Below, piece by piece: positions 34,866 through 43,729 of a stretch of 64,000 nt of DNA. Source of the DNA: Archangium minus (GTDB lineage Bacteria > Myxococcota > Myxococcia > Myxococcales > Myxococcaceae); assembly GCF_044360475.1 (NCBI RefSeq), contig NZ_CP043494.1:6696001-6760000 (forward strand), written 5' to 3'. Below the pieces are notes generated by a model that ran no database searches, was not told the origin of the DNA, and saw nothing but the letters and a program-made list of their open reading frames with translations. Position numbers and translations under genes: made by a program. Every line of letters starts with the position of its first letter. Position 1 is the stretch's first letter.

Positions 34866-35519
34866 CTACCCGCGCAGCGCCAGCGAGACGGCCAGACACC
34901 CCTCGTGGGTCCGCGCCTCACGCGGTCCGGCCGACAGATAGAAGTATTGCCGCGCCACCCGCCGCTCGCCCTCCACCTCGAGCGAGCCCTCCACCAACAT
35001 CACGCCCGTCCCCCCGCGATGCACGGGCCGGGGGTGGCTCGTCCCAGGAGCCATCCGCACCCACAGGCGTCCGCCTGGCTCCTCGAGCATCCGAATGCCC
35101 TCGGCCACCTGCGTCCACGCGCCCTCCGCCGGCACCGGCCCCGACGCCGCTCGCTCCACCTCGCCCCGCAGCCCGACGAAACGCTCTACCAACCCCAACA
35201 TGTCGTCGATCTGAAAAGGCTTGGCGATCACCACATCCGGCTCGTGCGGCCGGAGCATCCGCACCACCTCGTCAGCGGTGGACGCGCTGACGATGGCCAC
35301 AGGCTGCAGCCGCTTGCGCGCCGCCTCCAGGATGATGCGCCCACCCTCCCCTGTCTCACCGATGCGCAGATCCGTGATGACGAGCGAGAAGAGCTCCTCG
35401 CGCAGGGCCGCTAGCGCCTGGGGCACACTGCCGGCCTCCCGGACTTCGGCCTGCTCGGAGATGAGCTCCACCATCCCCTCACGGAGACTGGCGTCATCCT
35501 CCACCAGCAGAACCTTCAT
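34866..35519 (-). CDS. Response regulator with a cupin-like C-terminal domain
   Basis: 217 residues; ATG at 35519 is preceded by GGGAGG. Residues 1-120 are a receiver domain: MKVLLVEDDASLREGM, phosphoacceptor Asp in LVITDLRIGE, the Ser in AIVSAST, and the Lys in VIAKPF. The ~95-residue C-terminal part has no DNA-binding helix-turn-helix; it looks like a small beta-barrel (WVRMAPGTSHPRPVHRGGTG, VMLVEGSLEVEGE, RQYFYLSAG), similar in style to cupin/ChrR-like sensor or effector domains. A receiver with such an end is uncommon. No kinase is adjacent. It is followed at 23 bp by the RsmB-like gene. Confidence 0.8.
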   Translation of the reverse strand: MKVLLVEDDASLREGMVELISEQAEVREAGSVPQALAALREELFSLVITDLRIGETGEGGRIILEAARKRLQPVAIVSASTADEVVRMLRPHEPDVVIAKPFQIDDMLGLVERFVGLRGEVERAASGPVPAEGAWTQVAEGIRMLEEPGGRLWVRMAPGTSHPRPVHRGGTGVMLVEGSLEVEGERRVARQYFYLSAGPREARTHEGCLAVSLALRG

Positions 35520-35604
35520 CGGGGGCCTCCCACCCAGCACTCCGGAGTCTCACTGCACGCGTTGGGGGGTGCCCCGTCCCATCGGGCGAGAGAACTCCCC
35601 AGAT

Positions 35605-35690
35605 TGGCCCTCCCCGGACTCGAACCGGGACGCGGGGTCAGCCGCAGCGGATTTTGAGTCCGCCTCGTCTACCAATTTCGACAGAGGGCC
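35605..35690 (-). tRNA. tRNA-Leu (anticodon CAA)
   Basis: An 86-nt class II tRNA. Acceptor GGCCCTC/GAGGGCC, anticodon stem GCGGA/TCCGC with loop CTCAAAA (anticodon CAA, reads UUG), a long variable arm hairpin (GCGG/CCGC) and T arm CCCGG TTCGAGT CCGGG, discriminator A, no encoded CCA. Confidence 0.95.
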
Positions 35691-35783
35691 CCTTGGGGTT
35701 GGAACAAGCAGACGTATACCTCGATGCCGCGCCGGACGCATCCGAAGATTGCGGTCCCCCACAACGATCGCTAAACGGGCGCC

Positions 35784-36536
35784 ATGTACAACCTTCTTAT
35801 CGCCCTGGGTGTAGGTGTCGCTATTACCCTGGGGATCACGCTGACCGGCATCGGCTCCATCTGGGCCGGTATCATCCCCGGTACCATCGGTTTCCTGGTG
35901 ACGTACTTCCTGCTTGCCCGGCGTATTGGCAACCAGCTCCAGGTCCTCATGACCTCCGTCCAGAAGGAGCTCCAGGGGCAGCCCACCAGCCAGAAGGAGG
36001 CCCAGGCGCGTGTGGAGCGGGCCATCAAGATGTTGGAAAGCGGACTCGCCTACGAGAAGTGGCAGTTCCTCGTGGGCCCGGAGATCCACTCCCAGATTGG
36101 GATGTTGAAGTACATGTCCAAGGATCTGGACGGGGCCAAGGTGCACTTCGCCAAGGCCAGCCCGCGCAACTACATGGCCAAGGCCATGGAGGGCGCCCTG
36201 TACTTCCAGCGCAAGGACTTCGGGGCGATGAAGAAGTCCTTCGAGGCCGCGGTGACCTCCGGCAAGAAGGAGCCCCTGGTGTGGGCCGTCTATGCCTGGT
36301 GCCTCGTGCAGAATAAGGAGAAGGACGACGCCCTCAAGGTGCTGGGCCGTGGCGTGGAGGCCAACCCCTCCGACGAGAAGCTCAAGAGCAGCCTCTCTGC
36401 CCTCCAGAACGACAAGCGGCTGAAGATGAAGCCGTATGAGCCCATGTGGTGGCAGTTCGGCCTCGAGGCCCCTCCTCCCCAGGTGCTCGGCGGCGGTGGC
36501 GGCGGCCGGCGCGTTCAGTTCAACCCGCGACGCTGA
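35784..36536 (+). CDS. Membrane-anchored TPR protein
   Basis: 250 residues. The N-terminus has two membrane segments (LLIALGVGVAITLGITLTG and SIWAGIIPGTIGFLVTYFLL). The remainder is a helical domain of TPR-like repeats (~75-225: AKVHFAKASPRNYMAKAMEG, FGAMKKSFEAAVTSGKKEP, DALKVLGRGVEANPSDEK) ending in a Gly-rich basic tail. TPRs mediate protein contacts; the repeats are probably on the cytoplasmic side if the two segments form a hairpin. No partner is indicated; it is transcribed alone, with a tRNA-Leu upstream on the other strand and a long gap after it. Confidence 0.75.
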   Translation: MYNLLIALGVGVAITLGITLTGIGSIWAGIIPGTIGFLVTYFLLARRIGNQLQVLMTSVQKELQGQPTSQKEAQARVERAIKMLESGLAYEKWQFLVGPEIHSQIGMLKYMSKDLDGAKVHFAKASPRNYMAKAMEGALYFQRKDFGAMKKSFEAAVTSGKKEPLVWAVYAWCLVQNKEKDDALKVLGRGVEANPSDEKLKSSLSALQNDKRLKMKPYEPMWWQFGLEAPPPQVLGGGGGGRRVQFNPRR

Positions 36537-36899
36537 TCGCCTCCAGGCAGGAATTCCTACTGGAAGCATACCCGAGAACGCTGCAACTCTTGCCAAGTCG
36601 GGTGCGCCTCCTCCCGAGGAGGGTGCTGCAAGTCCCTGGAATCACTCTCTCCTCTCCAGGTTTGAAGAGGGGCACGTCCCTTGCTCCTGAGGCCGGTATA
36701 GGACCGGGCAAGCGAGCCTGGGACGTGAAGAGCCAACGGGCTTGGCAGCCGGGAGTCTCGGGTGAAGGAGGAGGATGTGGAGGGGTGCACGCCGAGGGTG
36801 ACGGCGGAGGATGGGCGGGAGGGTCACCCCTCTGGGCGTAGCACCCGAGACTTTCGGCCTGCCATTACCAGGCAGGCGCAGGAAGTGGAGCGGACCATC
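36537..36899. other. Gene-free stretch before the diguanylate cyclase operon
   Basis: 363 bp with no convincing gene. In-frame starts exist from 36762 for the next gene, but the preceding 46 codons have no receiver-like content. I see no clear promoter or strong hairpin. Confidence 0.5.
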
Positions 36900-37859
36900 A
36901 TGGAACGGCACGACCGCCAAGGGGAGAGAGCCCTGATCCTGGTCGTGGAGGATGACCCGGGCACTCGAGATAGCCTGGTGGAGTTGCTCGCCTCCCGGTT
37001 CGATGTCCTGGCCGCGAGCGACGGACAGTCGGGACTGGTGCTCGCCCGCGAGCGCCGGCCGGATCTGGTGTTGCTGGATCGCTTCCTGGATCAGGAGGAC
37101 GGGCTGGCAGTGCTCGAGTCGCTGCAGCACGACAAGGCAACCGAGTCCGTCCCTGTCATCTTCCTCACCGGTGACGCTGACGAGGCCACGCTGGAGCGTT
37201 GCCTGGAGATGGGGGCGGTGGACTTCGTCCACAAGCCAGCCAGCGCACGCGAGCTGATGGCCCGCATCGATCGGGCCCTGCGCCAGAGCGAGCAACAGCA
37301 GAGGCTCCAGGTGCTCGCCCAGACGGATGCGCTCACGGGCCTGGCCAACTTCCGAGCGTTGTCCATCCGGCTGGACGAGGAGTTCAAGCGCTCCAACCGC
37401 TACCAATATCCCTTGTCCGTGGTGATCATCGACCTGGACCACCTCAAGGCCATCAACGATGGCATGGGGCATGACGTGGGCAATCGGGCAATCCTCGCAC
37501 TGGCCACTCACCTGCGCACCAACCTGCGCGAGGTGGACTTCGCGGCGCGCTTCGGTGGAGACGAGTTCGTCGCCCTGCTGCCGCACCAGACGGCGGCCGA
37601 GGCAGCGGTGTTCGCCGAGCGGATCCGCGCCGGGCTGCGTACTGTGAAGGTCACGCGCAGCGACGGGCGGCCGGCGCCCTTCGGGCTGAGCGTGAGCGTG
37701 GGCATCGCCGATCACTCGGCCGCCCACCCGAAGGAGAGCACCGATGCGCTGATGGCCGCCGCGGACGCGGCGCTCTACGAGGCCAAGCGTGAAGGGCGCG
37801 ATCGGGTCGTAGTGTACGGAACGACGGAGATGCCGCCCCCCAAGGTTCAGCGGCACTGA
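36900..37859 (+). CDS. Response regulator diguanylate cyclase (REC-GGDEF)
   Basis: 319 residues from the ATG at 36900, where the receiver domain begins (LILVVEDDPGTRDSLVELL); a GGAG lies upstream. The receiver has its phosphoacceptor in LVLLDRFLDQEDG and the conserved Lys in VHKPAS. The GGDEF domain (~150-310) opens with TDALTGLANFRAL and has an intact active site, ARFGGDEFVALL, so it should make c-di-GMP from GTP. An inhibitory-site RxxD motif (REVD) lies five residues before the GGDEF, so product feedback is likely. It is followed 24 bp later by a flavoprotein-receiver fusion, probably in one operon. Confidence 0.93.
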   Translation: MERHDRQGERALILVVEDDPGTRDSLVELLASRFDVLAASDGQSGLVLARERRPDLVLLDRFLDQEDGLAVLESLQHDKATESVPVIFLTGDADEATLERCLEMGAVDFVHKPASARELMARIDRALRQSEQQQRLQVLAQTDALTGLANFRALSIRLDEEFKRSNRYQYPLSVVIIDLDHLKAINDGMGHDVGNRAILALATHLRTNLREVDFAARFGGDEFVALLPHQTAAEAAVFAERIRAGLRTVKVTRSDGRPAPFGLSVSVGIADHSAAHPKESTDALMAAADAALYEAKREGRDRVVVYGTTEMPPPKVQRH

Positions 37860-37883
37860 TCAACCAAAACCCCCAGAGGTTCG

Positions 37884-39644
37884 ATGGACGGCGGAGCGAG
37901 GGCGCGGATGAACGTGAGCAGGCTGGCGAGCGGTTCGAGGGTGGCCATCATCGGGGGTGGGATCGCCGGGGCGGGGCTGGCTGCGTCGCTGCTGTTCAAT
38001 GGCCGGGCCCGCGGATGCGCGCTCGACGTGCGGGTGTACGAGAGCGGTGAGCCGGGCACCATCGCGCCACCGGCAGTGCTCACGCCTGAGTGCCGCTCGC
38101 GCTTGGCCGCACTCGGCTGCCGCGTGCCCCCGGAATGGCGGGCGCACGAGCTGCGCGGGGTGGAGATCCTCTCCCACGGCAACCGCGAGGTGCTGCCCTC
38201 CTCTCCGGGTGGGCTGTGGGTTGTCGATGGATGGCCCCAGGGTCAGGGCGGGCTCGCGCTGGTGCGAGAGGTGCTGGCAGGCGCGGCCACCGCCCAGGGT
38301 GCTCGCTTCATTCAGCGGCACGTGGACAGGGTGGAGAACCAGCCCGCGGCCCCGGACGCTCCCGCCGCGGTGCGCAAGAACGGCCCGCTCGTGGTGAGGG
38401 CCCAGGGCGGCGGTGATCGCTTCCACGCGGCCGTGCTGGCCACCGGTGCCGGGCCCTCGCTGGGGGATGCCTTCTTCCCCGGCTTCAAGCCCGCGCCCAC
38501 TGTGGCGGCCGTGCAGGCCCGGCTGCGGCACGCCTCCCCTCGCCTGTCCGTGACGCCGCTGGCGCGGCTGTGGCTCTCCCCTCTGCCCTCGGTGGACGGG
38601 CTGCTGCTGCTGCCCGGAGCGCACTCGGTGTACGCGCTCGCCTTCGGGGCCACGGTGACGCCGGCGGACCTGTGCCAGGTGCTCATGATGGCGGCCCGCG
38701 ACGGGCTGGTGGAGGAAGGTTTCGAGCTGGCCGCGCTGGAGACGACGCGGCTGCCCTACGGGCCGGGTCGCACGTTGGTGGCGCCCGGGCAGCTCGCGGT
38801 GGGCGCGGCGGCGTTCGGCCACCCGCTCCAGCTGGGACTGTCGGAGACGCTGGCCTCGTGCAGCCGCGCGGCGGTGGCGCTGCTGGACGCGGGCCTGGAG
38901 GGCTCGGCCCTGGAGCGCCGGTATGTACGCGAGGGCCTCGGCGAGCTGCTCGAGGACTCGGCCGCGGGTGCTCGCGCTGTCACCTGGCTGCGCCGCGCGG
39001 GACGTCGGGCGCCCCAGGCCTTCCTGGCGGCGCGCAGCCGGGGCTCGTCGGGTGGCATGGGCGGCGGCGGTGTGCTGGGGCTGTCTGCTCCGACTCCGCT
39101 GGCCCTGCTGTCCTCCGCGCGGTGGGCGGGCGTGCGCGAGACGATGGCCTCGTGGGTGCGCACGACGGTGGAGCCCCTGCCGGCGACGATCCCCTCGCTG
39201 GAGCCGGACCTCTACTACATCGTGGATGATGATGCGGACGCGCGCGAGGCGATGACGCAGCTGCTGGAGTCCACGGGCGCGCGGGTGGTGGCCTTCGCGG
39301 ACGAGCTGGCACTGTTCTGCGCAGTGGCGCGTCGGCCCCCCACGGCGATCCTCCTGGACGTGGTGCTACACTGGGTGGACGGACTGCGGTTGTGCGAGGG
39401 CCTCAAGCAGCACCCGCTCACGCGCGACACCCGCGTGTTCGTGATGAGCGGGTTGAACCGGCCGCACGTGCGCCAGCGCGCGCTGGATGCCGGAGCCGAG
39501 GCTTTCTTGCCCAAGCCCGTGGAGCCCGAGCGGCTGCTGCGCCTGCTCATGGGCCACATCGCGGCCGGAGTGCCGACGACCCAGCCCCATCACGCCTCGC
39601 CGGAGAGCACGGTGTCCGACGAGACGGGCCGCTACGCCTCCTAA
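37884..39644 (+). CDS. FAD-dependent oxidoreductase fused to a C-terminal receiver domain
   Basis: 586 residues; an AGAGG box is close to the ATG at 37884 (alternative ATG 37908). Residues ~15-430 form a flavoprotein with an N-terminal Rossmann motif (VAIIGGGIAGAGLAASLL) and a later GQLAVGAAAFGHPLQLGLSE segment, typical of the FAD-monooxygenase/geranylgeranyl-reductase-like superfamily, whose members bind FAD at those two places. Residues ~445-560 are a complete receiver domain: YIVDDDADAREAM, phosphoacceptor Asp ~492 in ILLDVVLHWVDG, Ser in VMSG and Lys in PKPVEP. There is no kinase or DNA-binding domain. A phosphorylation-controlled flavoenzyme, or a scaffold, is inferred. Coupling to the upstream REC-GGDEF gene suggests a role in c-di-GMP-related signalling. 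Confidence 0.82.
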   Translation: MDGGARARMNVSRLASGSRVAIIGGGIAGAGLAASLLFNGRARGCALDVRVYESGEPGTIAPPAVLTPECRSRLAALGCRVPPEWRAHELRGVEILSHGNREVLPSSPGGLWVVDGWPQGQGGLALVREVLAGAATAQGARFIQRHVDRVENQPAAPDAPAAVRKNGPLVVRAQGGGDRFHAAVLATGAGPSLGDAFFPGFKPAPTVAAVQARLRHASPRLSVTPLARLWLSPLPSVDGLLLLPGAHSVYALAFGATVTPADLCQVLMMAARDGLVEEGFELAALETTRLPYGPGRTLVAPGQLAVGAAAFGHPLQLGLSETLASCSRAAVALLDAGLEGSALERRYVREGLGELLEDSAAGARAVTWLRRAGRRAPQAFLAARSRGSSGGMGGGGVLGLSAPTPLALLSSARWAGVRETMASWVRTTVEPLPATIPSLEPDLYYIVDDDADAREAMTQLLESTGARVVAFADELALFCAVARRPPTAILLDVVLHWVDGLRLCEGLKQHPLTRDTRVFVMSGLNRPHVRQRALDAGAEAFLPKPVEPERLLRLLMGHIAAGVPTTQPHHASPESTVSDETGRYAS

Positions 39645-39656
39645 GCACGAGGGCGC

Positions 39657-40472
39657 TCACAGGCCGTAGTAGGACATGAGGATCCGCTCGAAGAGGCGTG
39701 CCGGGAGGAACGCCTTGGTGGACGCGAGCAGCCGTTGAGAGAGGTGGCCAACGCTGTAGCGCACCCCCACCTGCTTCCGGTCCACCAACGCCAGCACCTG
39801 CCGAGCCACAAGCTCGACAGAGGCCCCGGCCCGCTCCTCCTTCTCGATGATGCCAAGGGCCGTCTCGAAGGCTCTCCGGTACGTGGACTCGGGGCCGCAC
39901 CGCTGGACCCGCACACGGTTCTCGGTGATGGGCGTGCGCACATCTCCAGGCTGGAGCGAGGTGACCTGGATGCCGAACGACGCCACCTCCTGACGCAGGC
40001 TCTCCGTCAGCCCCTCCAGGGCGAACTTGCTGGCGCTGTACAACCCCTGGAACGGCAAGCCCACCACGCCGCCGAGCGAGCTCATGTTGACGATGAGCCC
40101 CGAGCCCCGCGCCCTCATGAACGGCAGCACCGCATGGCACACGCGCAGGACGCCGAAGAAGTTGGTGTCGAGCTGGCGCTGCGCCTCCTCGATCGAGGTC
40201 TCCTCGATAGGGCCCGCCAGGGCGTAGCCCGCGTTGTTCACCACGACGTCGACGTGGCCCTGCTCCTCGAGCACGGTGGCCACCGCCTTCTGGACCGACT
40301 CATCCCGGGTGACATCCATCTCTAGCATCCGGTAGCCGGCTGGCCCGGGCGATGGCTTGCGGCTCGTGCCGTAGACGGTGTGGCCTCGTGCGCTCAGCAG
40401 CTCCGCGCAGGCCCGGCCAATGCCGGACGAAGCCCCCGTCACAAGGACGACCTTCGATCCCTTCGTGCTCAT
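39657..40472 (-). CDS. Short-chain dehydrogenase/reductase
   Basis: 271 residues, normal for a classical SDR. Motifs: NAD(P)-binding VTGASSGIGRA, VVNNAGYALAGP, catalytic Ser in NMSSLGGVVGL and YSASK (Tyr/Lys). Subfamily resembles those acting on retinol, ketosteroids or 3-ketosphinganine, so a lipid substrate is possible, but sequence alone does not decide. Its start overlaps the miaA stop by 4 bp (ATGA), so it is translated as the second gene of that pair. It lies 12 kb away from the sphingolipid locus, so a 3-ketosphinganine reductase role is speculative. Confidence 0.88.
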   Translation of the reverse strand: MSTKGSKVVLVTGASSGIGRACAELLSARGHTVYGTSRKPSPGPAGYRMLEMDVTRDESVQKAVATVLEEQGHVDVVVNNAGYALAGPIEETSIEEAQRQLDTNFFGVLRVCHAVLPFMRARGSGLIVNMSSLGGVVGLPFQGLYSASKFALEGLTESLRQEVASFGIQVTSLQPGDVRTPITENRVRVQRCGPESTYRRAFETALGIIEKEERAGASVELVARQVLALVDRKQVGVRYSVGHLSQRLLASTKAFLPARLFERILMSYYGL

Positions 40473-41374
40473 GGCGCATCCCCCCTCAACAACGCATCCA
40501 CGTCATACGGAGGCTCCACGAAGAGCGCCCCCGCTTCTTTCCGAAACCACGTGAGCTGTCGCTTGGCGTAGCGACGCGTCTCCTGGGCCGTCTGCTGGAT
40601 GGCCTCTTCCACCGAGAGCGTCCCGTCTACCACCGCCTTCGCCTGCACGTACCCCACGCTTCGCATGGGCGCCGCATCCGCGTAACCCCGGGCGATCAGC
40701 GCCCGCACCTCGTCCACCAGCCCGCGCTGGAACATGGCGGCGGCGCGCGCGTCGATCACCCGGTACAGCTCCTCGCGCGGCGGCGAGAGCACGTACATCC
40801 GAAAGGGATACCGCTCCCCGGCGAACGCATGCTCCTTGCGGAACTCGGAGGCGGGTTTGCCCGTCTGCTTGTGGATCTCCAGCGCTCGGATGACTCGCAC
40901 CAGATCTCTCGGGGGCAGCTTTGCCGCGGTCTCCGGGTCCACCTCGGCGAGCTTGCGATGCACGGCCTCTCGACCCTCTGCAGCCGCGAGCGCCTCCAGC
41001 TCGGCGCGCAGCTCGGGGTCCGCGCCTGGGGCCTCCACCAGACCGTGCAGCAGGATGCGGAGGTACATCCCCGTGCCACCCACCACGAAGACGGGCTTGC
41101 CTCTCGAGGTGATGTCCGCGATGGCCGCGTCGGCCTGGCGCTGGTACTCGGCGGCGGAGAAGGGCTCGAGCGGCTCCACCACGGAGACAAGGTGGTGCGG
41201 CACGGCGGCGAGCTCCTCCGCCGAGGGCTTCGCCGTCCCGATGTCGAAGTACCGGTACACCTGCTGCGAGTCCGCGCTGACGATCTCCCCACCCTGCCGG
41301 CGGGCCAGCTCGATGGCGATCGCTGTCTTTCCGGACGCCGTGGGTCCAGCGATGACGGTGAGGTGGGGCTTCAT
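40469..41374 (-). CDS. miaA: tRNA dimethylallyltransferase
   Basis: 301 residues from the ATG at 41374 with GGAG upstream. MiaA transfers a dimethylallyl group to A37 of tRNAs reading UNN codons. Motifs: VIAGPTASGKTAIAIELAR (P-loop), IVSADSQQVYRYFDIGTAKP, VVGGTGMYLRILLHG, and the C-terminal QETRRYAKRQLTWFRKE. The length is typical. It overlaps the SDR gene by 4 bp and is divergent from the DPP-IV-like peptidase gene. Confidence 0.95.
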   Translation of the reverse strand: MKPHLTVIAGPTASGKTAIAIELARRQGGEIVSADSQQVYRYFDIGTAKPSAEELAAVPHHLVSVVEPLEPFSAAEYQRQADAAIADITSRGKPVFVVGGTGMYLRILLHGLVEAPGADPELRAELEALAAAEGREAVHRKLAEVDPETAAKLPPRDLVRVIRALEIHKQTGKPASEFRKEHAFAGERYPFRMYVLSPPREELYRVIDARAAAMFQRGLVDEVRALIARGYADAAPMRSVGYVQAKAVVDGTLSVEEAIQQTAQETRRYAKRQLTWFRKEAGALFVEPPYDVDALLRGDAP

Positions 41375-41411
41375 CGACACTCCAGAGAGGCTCGTACCAC
41401 GTCCGTGGAGA

Positions 41412-43628
41412 ATGCCAGGAGTTTCCCTCAGAATCGGAGCCAAACCCGTTCGATGGAGGTCCCTCATTCTCCCGTTGCTCGCCGCGGTGGTGCTGGTGAG
41501 TGCCGCCGCACCCTCCCAACCTGACCCCCTCCTCCGGCAGCTCACGGAGACCCGCTTCTTCAACCTCGGCCGGCCGATGGCGGTGCGGATCACACCCGAT
41601 GAAGGGACGGTGCTCTTCCTCAGGAGCCCGCCAACGTCAGGCGCGAACTCGTTGTTCTCATTCGACGCCGCCACGGGGCAAACCCGCGAGGTGCTCACGC
41701 CGGAGAGCGTCATCGCTGGAGCGGAGGAGACCCTTTCGCCCGAGGAGAAGGCCCGCCGTGAGCGGATGCGCGTCACGGGCCGTGGCTTCACCTCGTACTC
41801 GCTCTCCAGCGATGGCCAGAAGGTGCTGCTCTCGCTCTCGGGCAAGCTCTATGTCGTCGAGCGCAGCTCCGGAAAGGTCACGCAGCTCCGCACGGGCGAA
41901 GGGGTCATCGACCCGCGGTTCTCCCTCGATGGCAAGCAGATCGCCTATGTCCGCGACAACGACGTGTTCCGCGTCGAGCTCGCCACCAACAAGGAGCACC
42001 GAGTCACACGCGGCGGCACTCCCGAGCGGACGCACGGCCTCGCCGAGTTCGTGGCGATGGAAGAGATGGGCCGCTTCACCGGCTACTGGTGGAGCCCCGA
42101 CGCGAAGCAGATCGCCTATGCCGAGGCCGATACGTCCGGCGTCGAGAAGCTCAACCTCGTCGATCCGGCGCACCCCGAGCGGGGCGCTCAACCGTTCGCG
42201 TACCCACGCCCCGGCAAGCCAAACGCCAAGGTGCGGCTCTTCGTCGCGCCAGTCGCGGGTGGCGCAGCGAAGGAGATCCGCTGGGACGCCGAGAAGTACC
42301 CCTACCTGGCGACAGTGAGGTGGCCGAAGAAGGGCCCGCTCACCCTGCTGGTACAGAACCGCGCACAGACGGAGGAAGTGCTCCTCGCCGCGGATCCTCG
42401 GACGGGCCAGACGCGCACCCTCCTCGTCGAAAAGGACGACGCGTGGATCCAGCTGGACCAGAGCTTCCCCGAGTGGTTGGAGGACGGCAGCGGCTTTCTC
42501 TGGTCCACCGAGCGCAATGGGGCCCCCGAAGTGGAGCTCCGCCGCGCCGACGGAAGTCTGGCACGCTCGCTGGTGAAGCCGGGCGCCGGATTCCGGACGC
42601 TGGTGCGCTATCAGCCGAAGGACGATGTCCTGTACTTCCTTGGCGGGCCGAACCCGACCGAGCAGTACCTGTGGCGAATCAAAGGTGGCGGTGAACCCGA
42701 GCGCGTCACCTCTGGCGGTCCCGCGCTCGAAAGAGCAGCGGTCGTCTCCGACCCAGGCGGATTGCTCGTCGTCACGAGTGAAGGACCCACCAGCATGCGC
42801 AGGGTGTACGTCCATCGAGCCGACGGGACTCGCCTCGGCGAGCTCCCCTCCGTCGCACGCGAGCCTCCGTACCAGCCTCGATTCGAGCTGCGGCAGGTCG
42901 GGCCCGAACGGTTCTGGACCTCGCTCATCCGGCCCCGGAACTTCAAGCCGGGTGTGAAGCTGCCCGTCATCGTCGAGATCTATGGGGCCGCCTATCCGTT
43001 GGTTCATCAGAGCATGGCGATGAACCTCCCCGCGCAGTGGATCGCGGACCACGGTTTCCTCGTGGTGAAGCTCGATGGTCGCGGAACGTCGCTGCGCGAT
43101 CGCGCTTGGGAACGGAAGATCAAGTTCGACTTCGCTGGCGTCTTGGATGATCAGATCGCCGCGCTGCGGGCGCTCGCCGCCGAGGTGCCGGAGATGGATC
43201 TCACGCGCGTAGGCATCGAGGGGTGGAGCCACGGCGGGTACATGTCCGCGCTCGCGGTGCTCTCACGCCCGGACGTCTTCAAGGCCGCGTTCGCCGGCGC
43301 CCCCGTCACGGACTGGCGCGACTACGACAGCCACCTCTCCGAGCGCTACCTCGGGCTGCCAGAGGAGCATCCCGAGGCGTATGAGAAGAACTCGCTGCTC
43401 ACCTTCGCGAAGGCGGACAAGCCCATTGGCAAGCTGCTGCTCGTCCACGGCACCGCCGACGACAACGTCTTCTTCTCGCACACGTTGAAGCTCTCGGATG
43501 CGTTGTTCCGCGCCGGCAAGCGTCACGAGGTGCTGCCGCTAAGTGGGCTCACGCATATGCTCGCCGACCCCGACGTGCACGAGCGGGTCTGGACGAGGAT
43601 GATGCGCCACTTCCAGGAGAACCTCTGA
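41412..43628 (+). CDS. Secreted S9-family peptidase (dipeptidyl-peptidase IV type)
   Basis: 738 residues from the ATG at 41412, which precedes a signal peptide (RSLILPLLAAVVLVSAAA); the start is uncertain because the box GGAG is very close and the open frame runs far upstream through antisense sequence. An N-terminal beta-propeller (~30-460) with DPP-IV N-terminal features leads to an alpha/beta-hydrolase domain: catalytic Ser ~606 in GWSHGGYMSAL, Asp in HGTADDNVFF, His in LTHMLADPD. FVAMEEMGRFTGYWW matches the Glu-Glu motif that holds the substrate N-terminus in DPP-IV, so removal of X-Pro/X-Ala dipeptides is likely. Divergent from miaA. Confidence 0.9.
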   Translation: MPGVSLRIGAKPVRWRSLILPLLAAVVLVSAAAPSQPDPLLRQLTETRFFNLGRPMAVRITPDEGTVLFLRSPPTSGANSLFSFDAATGQTREVLTPESVIAGAEETLSPEEKARRERMRVTGRGFTSYSLSSDGQKVLLSLSGKLYVVERSSGKVTQLRTGEGVIDPRFSLDGKQIAYVRDNDVFRVELATNKEHRVTRGGTPERTHGLAEFVAMEEMGRFTGYWWSPDAKQIAYAEADTSGVEKLNLVDPAHPERGAQPFAYPRPGKPNAKVRLFVAPVAGGAAKEIRWDAEKYPYLATVRWPKKGPLTLLVQNRAQTEEVLLAADPRTGQTRTLLVEKDDAWIQLDQSFPEWLEDGSGFLWSTERNGAPEVELRRADGSLARSLVKPGAGFRTLVRYQPKDDVLYFLGGPNPTEQYLWRIKGGGEPERVTSGGPALERAAVVSDPGGLLVVTSEGPTSMRRVYVHRADGTRLGELPSVAREPPYQPRFELRQVGPERFWTSLIRPRNFKPGVKLPVIVEIYGAAYPLVHQSMAMNLPAQWIADHGFLVVKLDGRGTSLRDRAWERKIKFDFAGVLDDQIAALRALAAEVPEMDLTRVGIEGWSHGGYMSALAVLSRPDVFKAAFAGAPVTDWRDYDSHLSERYLGLPEEHPEAYEKNSLLTFAKADKPIGKLLLVHGTADDNVFFSHTLKLSDALFRAGKRHEVLPLSGLTHMLADPDVHERVWTRMMRHFQENL

Positions 43629-43645
43629 TCGCCAAGTGGCGGGCA

Positions 43646-43681
43646 ATACCCTCACCCTAACCCTCTCCCAGAGGGAGAGGG
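43646..43681. repeat. REP-like palindromic element, copy 2
   Basis: Same 36-bp element as at 18014-18049, 34 of 36 bases identical; perfect 9-bp stem (43661-43669 with 43673-43681), loop AGA. Here it lies between two convergent genes (peptidase and hisS) and may serve as a terminator. Confidence 0.65.
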
Positions 43682-43729
43682 GATATCCACGGAGCCTCGG
43701 GATTGTTCCGGAAGCTCCGTGGACACTTC

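Noticed and set aside
39657..40472. 3-Ketosphinganine reductase as a firm call for the SDR
   Set aside because: Classical SDR motifs fit many substrates, and the gene is coupled to miaA and 12 kb from the sphingolipid genes.
40734..41411. Upstream extension of the DPP-IV-type peptidase frame
   Set aside because: It lies opposite the miaA coding region and contains no domain; the signal peptide after 41412 marks the start.
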